The notes under the pieces are model-generated. The model did not search any database. It saw only the letters and a list, made by a program, of their open reading frames with translations, and had not been told where the DNA came from. Below are positions 60,913 to 64,000 of a DNA stretch of 64,000 nucleotides, piece after piece. The position numbers and the translations under genes are program-made. This stretch comes from Thermodesulfobacteriota bacterium (GTDB lineage: Bacteria; Desulfobacterota; GWC2-55-46): assembly GCA_030583865.1 (NCBI GenBank), contig CP129479.1:1004744-1068743 (forward strand), in the 5' to 3' direction. Position 1 is the stretch's first letter, and the number at the start of each line of letters is the position of its first letter.

Positions 60913-61791
60913 CTACATTATCCAGAGTAGCAATACCGGCGTCGTGAAGATGCTTGCGAATGTAGAGAGGGCGACGGTCGAGGCCACGAGGTCGCTATTC
61001 ACCTGGTACCTGTGGCTTACGACGAAGTTTATGACCGCCGCGGGCATGCCGGAGGAGAGGAGTATGATCTTCTGATTGAGCCCCTCTATGCCGAAAAGGC
61101 TCACGACACCCCAAGCGACCGCAATACCGCCTCCTATCCTTATGGCCGTCCCGGCAAGTGAAATTCCGGGATAGGCGAGCCTGGCCGAATAGAGCCGGTA
61201 CCCGAGGGCTACCTGCATTATGGGTATGGTCGCCGCGCCGAGCATGTCGAATGTAATCAGGAGCGGCTCCGGTATCCTCACCTCCCCGATGTTAAGGGCT
61301 ATGGCCAGGACCGCCGAGTAGATTAGCGGGAGCCTGAACATCTCGGAAAGCCCGCCCCTGCCTTTCGCTATGTATATCCCGAGCGAGTAGACGAGCACGC
61401 TGATGGCGATGTAGTAGAGTATCGCGATTGAAAGCCCCTCTGGCCCGAAGGCCAGTAGAGCGAGAGGGAAGGACATGTTCCCCGAGTTCATGAACATGGC
61501 CGGGAGATAAAAGCCCCTGAGGTCTTCCCTTTTTATTGCCTTGAGATACAGGAAGGCGAGCGCCCCTGTGCCCAATACCACGACGAGCGCCGAGAACGAG
61601 ACGACCGCAAGGTCGGCAATGACAAGCTTCTTGTGCGAGAGGGACGAAATTACCAGGGCCGGGATGGTGAGATAGAGGAGCATGTCTATTATAGGCTCGA
61701 GGCTTATCTTCCTGAAGCTCGCGAAGAGGTACCCGATGCCTATGATGCTGAAGACCGGGAATACAATGGAGAGGACCTTTACTATTTCCAT
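60913..61791 (-). CDS. AEC (auxin efflux carrier) family permease
   Basis: It has 292 residues and 8-10 TM helices. 'SIIGIGYLFASFRKISLEPIIDMLLYLTIPALVISSLSHKK' (in pieces) and 'FYLPAMFMNSGNMSFPLALLAFG' are the PIN-like/AEC signature. The C-terminal half shows 'ILLSSGMPAAVINFVVSHRYQ'. It is a likely exporter of small organic acids or similar substrates; the substrate is unknown. It shares the 1.9 kb segment flanked by core-2 repeats with the DUF218 gene, on the opposite strand. Confidence 0.9.
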   Translation of the reverse strand: MEIVKVLSIVFPVFSIIGIGYLFASFRKISLEPIIDMLLYLTIPALVISSLSHKKLVIADLAVVSFSALVVVLGTGALAFLYLKAIKREDLRGFYLPAMFMNSGNMSFPLALLAFGPEGLSIAILYYIAISVLVYSLGIYIAKGRGGLSEMFRLPLIYSAVLAIALNIGEVRIPEPLLITFDMLGAATIPIMQVALGYRLYSARLAYPGISLAGTAIRIGGGIAVAWGVVSLFGIEGLNQKIILLSSGMPAAVINFVVSHRYQVNSDLVASTVALSTFASIFTTPVLLLWIM

Positions 61792-61817
61792 ATATCCGTG
61801 CCTGCCGTGATATTAAC

Positions 61818-61857
61818 GAAAAAAAGAGGCGGGCGGTTTGCCCGCCCCGCCTCTTTC
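61818..61857 (-). terminator. Terminator reading from the carboxyltransferase gene
   Basis: On the minus strand a stem AAAGAGGCGGG / CCCGCCTCTTT with an inner loop is followed by TTTTTTTCG. It stops transcripts entering from the gene at 62061 before the AEC gene. Confidence 0.75.
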
Positions 61858-61905
61858 GACGCGTTTCCAATCTTCGCAGCGGCCCGGAATGAAATCCCGG
61901 GCCCT

Positions 61906-62063
61906 ATCAGGATGTTGAAAGAGTCCTTCCTTGATTTTTCAGCCAAGGCTTGGCCGGAATGAATCCGTCCAAGCCTCACAAATCGCTCGACTTGGATAGT
62001 CTTCGCAATCTGGCAACCCATCCGTGGATTGACTGGCAGGGTGTTTTTTTCAACACACTGCTA
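61906..62063 (-). repeat. Dispersed element, core 2, copy H (inverted relative to copy G)
   Basis: Read on the minus strand it begins TAGCAGTGTGTTGAAAAA (the TAG is the stop codon of the carboxyltransferase gene) and ends CTTTCAACATCCTGATAG. Its core repeats that of copy G. Copies G and H are inverted, ~1.9 kb apart, and flank the DUF218 and AEC genes. Confidence 0.9.
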
Positions 62064-63962
62064 TTCCTTCTCGACCTCCATGAGGGTCTCATCCGGGTTC
62101 ACGGAATCGCCTATCTTTACGAGCACCTTCTTAACGACTCCGCTTATCGGGGTGTGCACCTCGTTCTCCATCTTCATGGCCTCGACCGTAAGGACGGTGT
62201 CGCCCTCAGAGACCTTGCTCCCCACGCTCACCTTTATTGACGTGACCTTGCCGGGGATGGGGGTCGTTACGTCCCCTTCCTTTTTGGCTTTGGGCCTTAT
62301 GGACTGGGTGATGGAGGAGCGCTCTATCTCGCCGGCGGTCGTGGGAATGACCTCGGTGAGGGACTCTATCATCACCTCTTCGAGCTTGCCGTCTATCGAG
62401 ATGAAGAACGGCCTCTTGCCCTCGACCCTGTGCCCGGCGCCAGCGACCTTTATCTTGTAGTTCTCGCCGTGGACCGTGACGTTGAATTCGCTGGGCGCGA
62501 GGTGGGGGGCCGTATGCCCCGCGTCCGCAGCGGGCTGGAATTCCTCTTCGAGCGGCTCGGGCTCGAGCTTCCCGTTGTCCCTCTGCTCGAAGAACTCGAG
62601 CGCGACCATGGGGAAAAGGGCGTAGGAGAGGACGTCCTCTATGGACTTGGCCTTCCCGTCTATGTCCCTCATGACCTTGTCGAGCTCGGGCTCGAGGAGG
62701 TCAGCCGGCCTGCAGGTGATGGGCTTTTCGTCGCCTATGGCGAGCTTTCTCGCGGTCTCGTCTATCTGGCCCGGAGGGTTCCCGTAGAGGCCCTTGAAGT
62801 AGTTCCTGGTTTCGCTCGTTATGACCTTGTACCGTTCGCCCATGAGGACGTTCAGGGTAGCCTGCGTGCCCACTACCTGGCTCGTCGGGGTGACCAGCGG
62901 CGGAAACCCCATGTCCTTCCTTACCTTGGGTATCTCCTCGAAGACCTCGTCCATCTTGTCGAGCGCGTTCTGCTCCCTGAGCTGGTTCGCGAGGTTCGAT
63001 ATCATGCCGCCGGGAATCTGCACCACGAGCGTCTTCGGGTTTATGGCCGTGTACTCGCTTTCGAACTTCTTGTACTTCCTCCGTATGTCCCTGAACCTGT
63101 CTGCTATCTCGGCCAAAAGCCCGAGGTCGAGGCCGGTGGAATATGGCGAGCCGTTGAGCGCCGCGACCATGCTCTCGGTCGGCGGCTGCGAGGTCCCTGA
63201 CGCCAGCGACGATATCGCGGTGTCGACTATGTCGGCCCCGGCCTCTATGGCCTTCAGGTAGCTCATGGACGCGAGGCCCGAAGAGTCGTGCGAGTGTATG
63301 TGTATGGGGAGGGTTACCCTGGCCCGCATCTTCGTGACGAGGTCAAAGGCCGCAACCGGCGTAAGGAGCCCGGCCATGTCCTTTATGCAGATGGTGTCGG
63401 CCCCCATCTTCACAAGCTTCAATGCCAGGTCAACGAACCCCTCGTGCGTGTGCACCGGGCTAGTGGTGTAGCAGATGGTCGCCTCCACTATGGCCTTCGC
63501 CTCCTTGGCGGCGCGGACCGCGACATCGATGTTCCTCATGTCGTTCAGGGCGTCGAATATCCTGAATACGTCAATCCCGTTCCTAGCGGCCCTCTCCACG
63601 AACTTCTTCACCACATCGTCGGAATAGTGCCTGTAGCCCACGAGGTTCTGGCCGCGCAAGAGCATCTGGAGCCTGGTGTTGGGTATGGCCTTCCGGAGGA
63701 GCTTGAGCCTCTCCCAGGGGTCTTCCTTGAGGAAACGGAGGCACGAGTCGAAGGTGGCTCCGCCCCAGGCCTCGAGCGACCAGTACCCGACCCTGTCCAG
63801 CATGGAGGCGACCTCTATCATGTCGGCGGTCCTCATCCTGGTGGCGAGGAGGGACTGGTGGGAGTCCCTGAGGATCGTGTCGGTTATCCACGTCCTCTTG
63901 TCGGTCCTCGGCTTGATCTTGAAATCCGCCCTGGAAGCGGCGGTTGCGGTCTTTTCAGCCAT
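62061..63962 (-). CDS. oadA: Pyruvate/oxaloacetate carboxyltransferase with biotinyl domain
   Basis: The carboxyltransferase moves CO2 between biotin and pyruvate/oxaloacetate. It has 633 residues: HMGL-like TIM barrel ('WITDTILRDSHQSLLATRM' near residue 25, 'HIHSHDSSGLASMSYL'), a conserved PYC_OADA region, then a C-terminal biotinyl domain with 'EAMKMEN' (K597). Same architecture as OadA/PycB. As no OadB/OadG is present, it may be pyruvate carboxylase subunit B with its biotin carboxylase outside the window. The TAG stop is part of repeat copy H. The last 38 bases of the window upstream show no feature. Confidence 0.93.
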   Translation of the reverse strand: MAEKTATAASRADFKIKPRTDKRTWITDTILRDSHQSLLATRMRTADMIEVASMLDRVGYWSLEAWGGATFDSCLRFLKEDPWERLKLLRKAIPNTRLQMLLRGQNLVGYRHYSDDVVKKFVERAARNGIDVFRIFDALNDMRNIDVAVRAAKEAKAIVEATICYTTSPVHTHEGFVDLALKLVKMGADTICIKDMAGLLTPVAAFDLVTKMRARVTLPIHIHSHDSSGLASMSYLKAIEAGADIVDTAISSLASGTSQPPTESMVAALNGSPYSTGLDLGLLAEIADRFRDIRRKYKKFESEYTAINPKTLVVQIPGGMISNLANQLREQNALDKMDEVFEEIPKVRKDMGFPPLVTPTSQVVGTQATLNVLMGERYKVITSETRNYFKGLYGNPPGQIDETARKLAIGDEKPITCRPADLLEPELDKVMRDIDGKAKSIEDVLSYALFPMVALEFFEQRDNGKLEPEPLEEEFQPAADAGHTAPHLAPSEFNVTVHGENYKIKVAGAGHRVEGKRPFFISIDGKLEEVMIESLTEVIPTTAGEIERSSITQSIRPKAKKEGDVTTPIPGKVTSIKVSVGSKVSEGDTVLTVEAMKMENEVHTPISGVVKKVLVKIGDSVNPDETLMEVEKE

Positions 63963-64000
63963 CTTGAGACGCCTCCGTCTTTTATAACCCGTGGTGGGCC

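Noticed and set aside
1-64000. CRISPR arrays
   Set aside because: No regularly spaced short direct repeats were seen, and no cas genes. The dispersed elements are single copies far apart.
1-64000. Complete insertion sequences or phage genes
   Set aside because: No transposase, integrase or phage structural gene is present. Only non-coding repeats and a possible decayed IS200/IS605 end were seen.

Overview
The window looks like a chromosomal segment of a high-GC Gram-negative anaerobe or facultative anaerobe. The best guess is Desulfobacterota/Nitrospirota-like ('deltaproteobacterial'). Reasons: the gene order of the S10-spc-alpha ribosomal superoperon, an nrdR-ribD-ribE-ribBA-ribH-nusB operon, group-3-type [NiFe] hydrogenase genes, rubrerythrin, and strong use of AGG (Arg) and ATA (Ile) codons. 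Taxonomy is inferred and was not tested.

Layout. (1) 1-14.4 kb: ribosomal superoperon on +, from truncated rplW through rplB-rpsS-rplV-rpsC-rplP-rpmC-rpsQ-rplN-rplX-rplE-rpsZ-rpsH-rplF-rplR-rpsE-rpmD-rplO-secY-adk-map-infA-rpmJ-rpsM-rpsK-rpsD-rpoA-rplQ, ending at a strong terminator. Many of these genes start with TTG. (2) 14.5-26 kb: housekeeping genes (HU, lipoprotein, GAF-GGDEF cyclase, pabB/pabC, ispG, HIT protein, membrane glycosyltransferase, Zn-alcohol dehydrogenase, ABC-F ATPase). (3) 26.7-43.2 kb: a nitrate respiration island with two tandem uspA-narK cassettes, a small unknown gene behind a good promoter, a membrane-anchored monohaem cytochrome c, narGHJI, a third NarK with an unusual repeat-bearing insertion, then a small membrane protein, a Cys-rich DUF2769-like protein, a DUF2299-like protein and a hemerythrin protein. 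(4) 43.4-45.6 kb: a 4-TM protein plus a NosD-like beta-helix protein, tRNA-Ala(GGC) and a second HU. (5) 45.7-50.2 kb: nrdR, riboflavin synthesis genes and nusB. (6) 50.5-52.6 kb: sugar-nucleotide genes (DegT aminotransferase, UDP-xylose-synthase-like SDR) behind a near-consensus promoter. (7) 53-64 kb: cytochrome b561, DUF488, MscS, rubrerythrin, Hsp20, two-subunit [NiFe] hydrogenase, DUF218 protein, AEC permease and a biotin-bearing carboxyltransferase.

The nitrate island reads as a functional unit: nitrate import and nitrite export (three NarK), quinol-nitrate reductase (NarGHJI) with an extra c-type cytochrome, and small stress, iron or redox proteins downstream. Promoters with TTGACA/TATAAT-like boxes and hairpin-plus-T-run terminators divide the transcription units.

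The most unusual feature is a set of dispersed ~120-165 bp intergenic elements. Six copies of one core and two copies of a second core share the same termini (TAGCAGG.TG.TGAAAA). They lie just behind stop codons, sometimes supply the stop codon, and carry a central hairpin with a compensatory base change in one copy. The two second-core copies are inverted around a ~1.9 kb segment.
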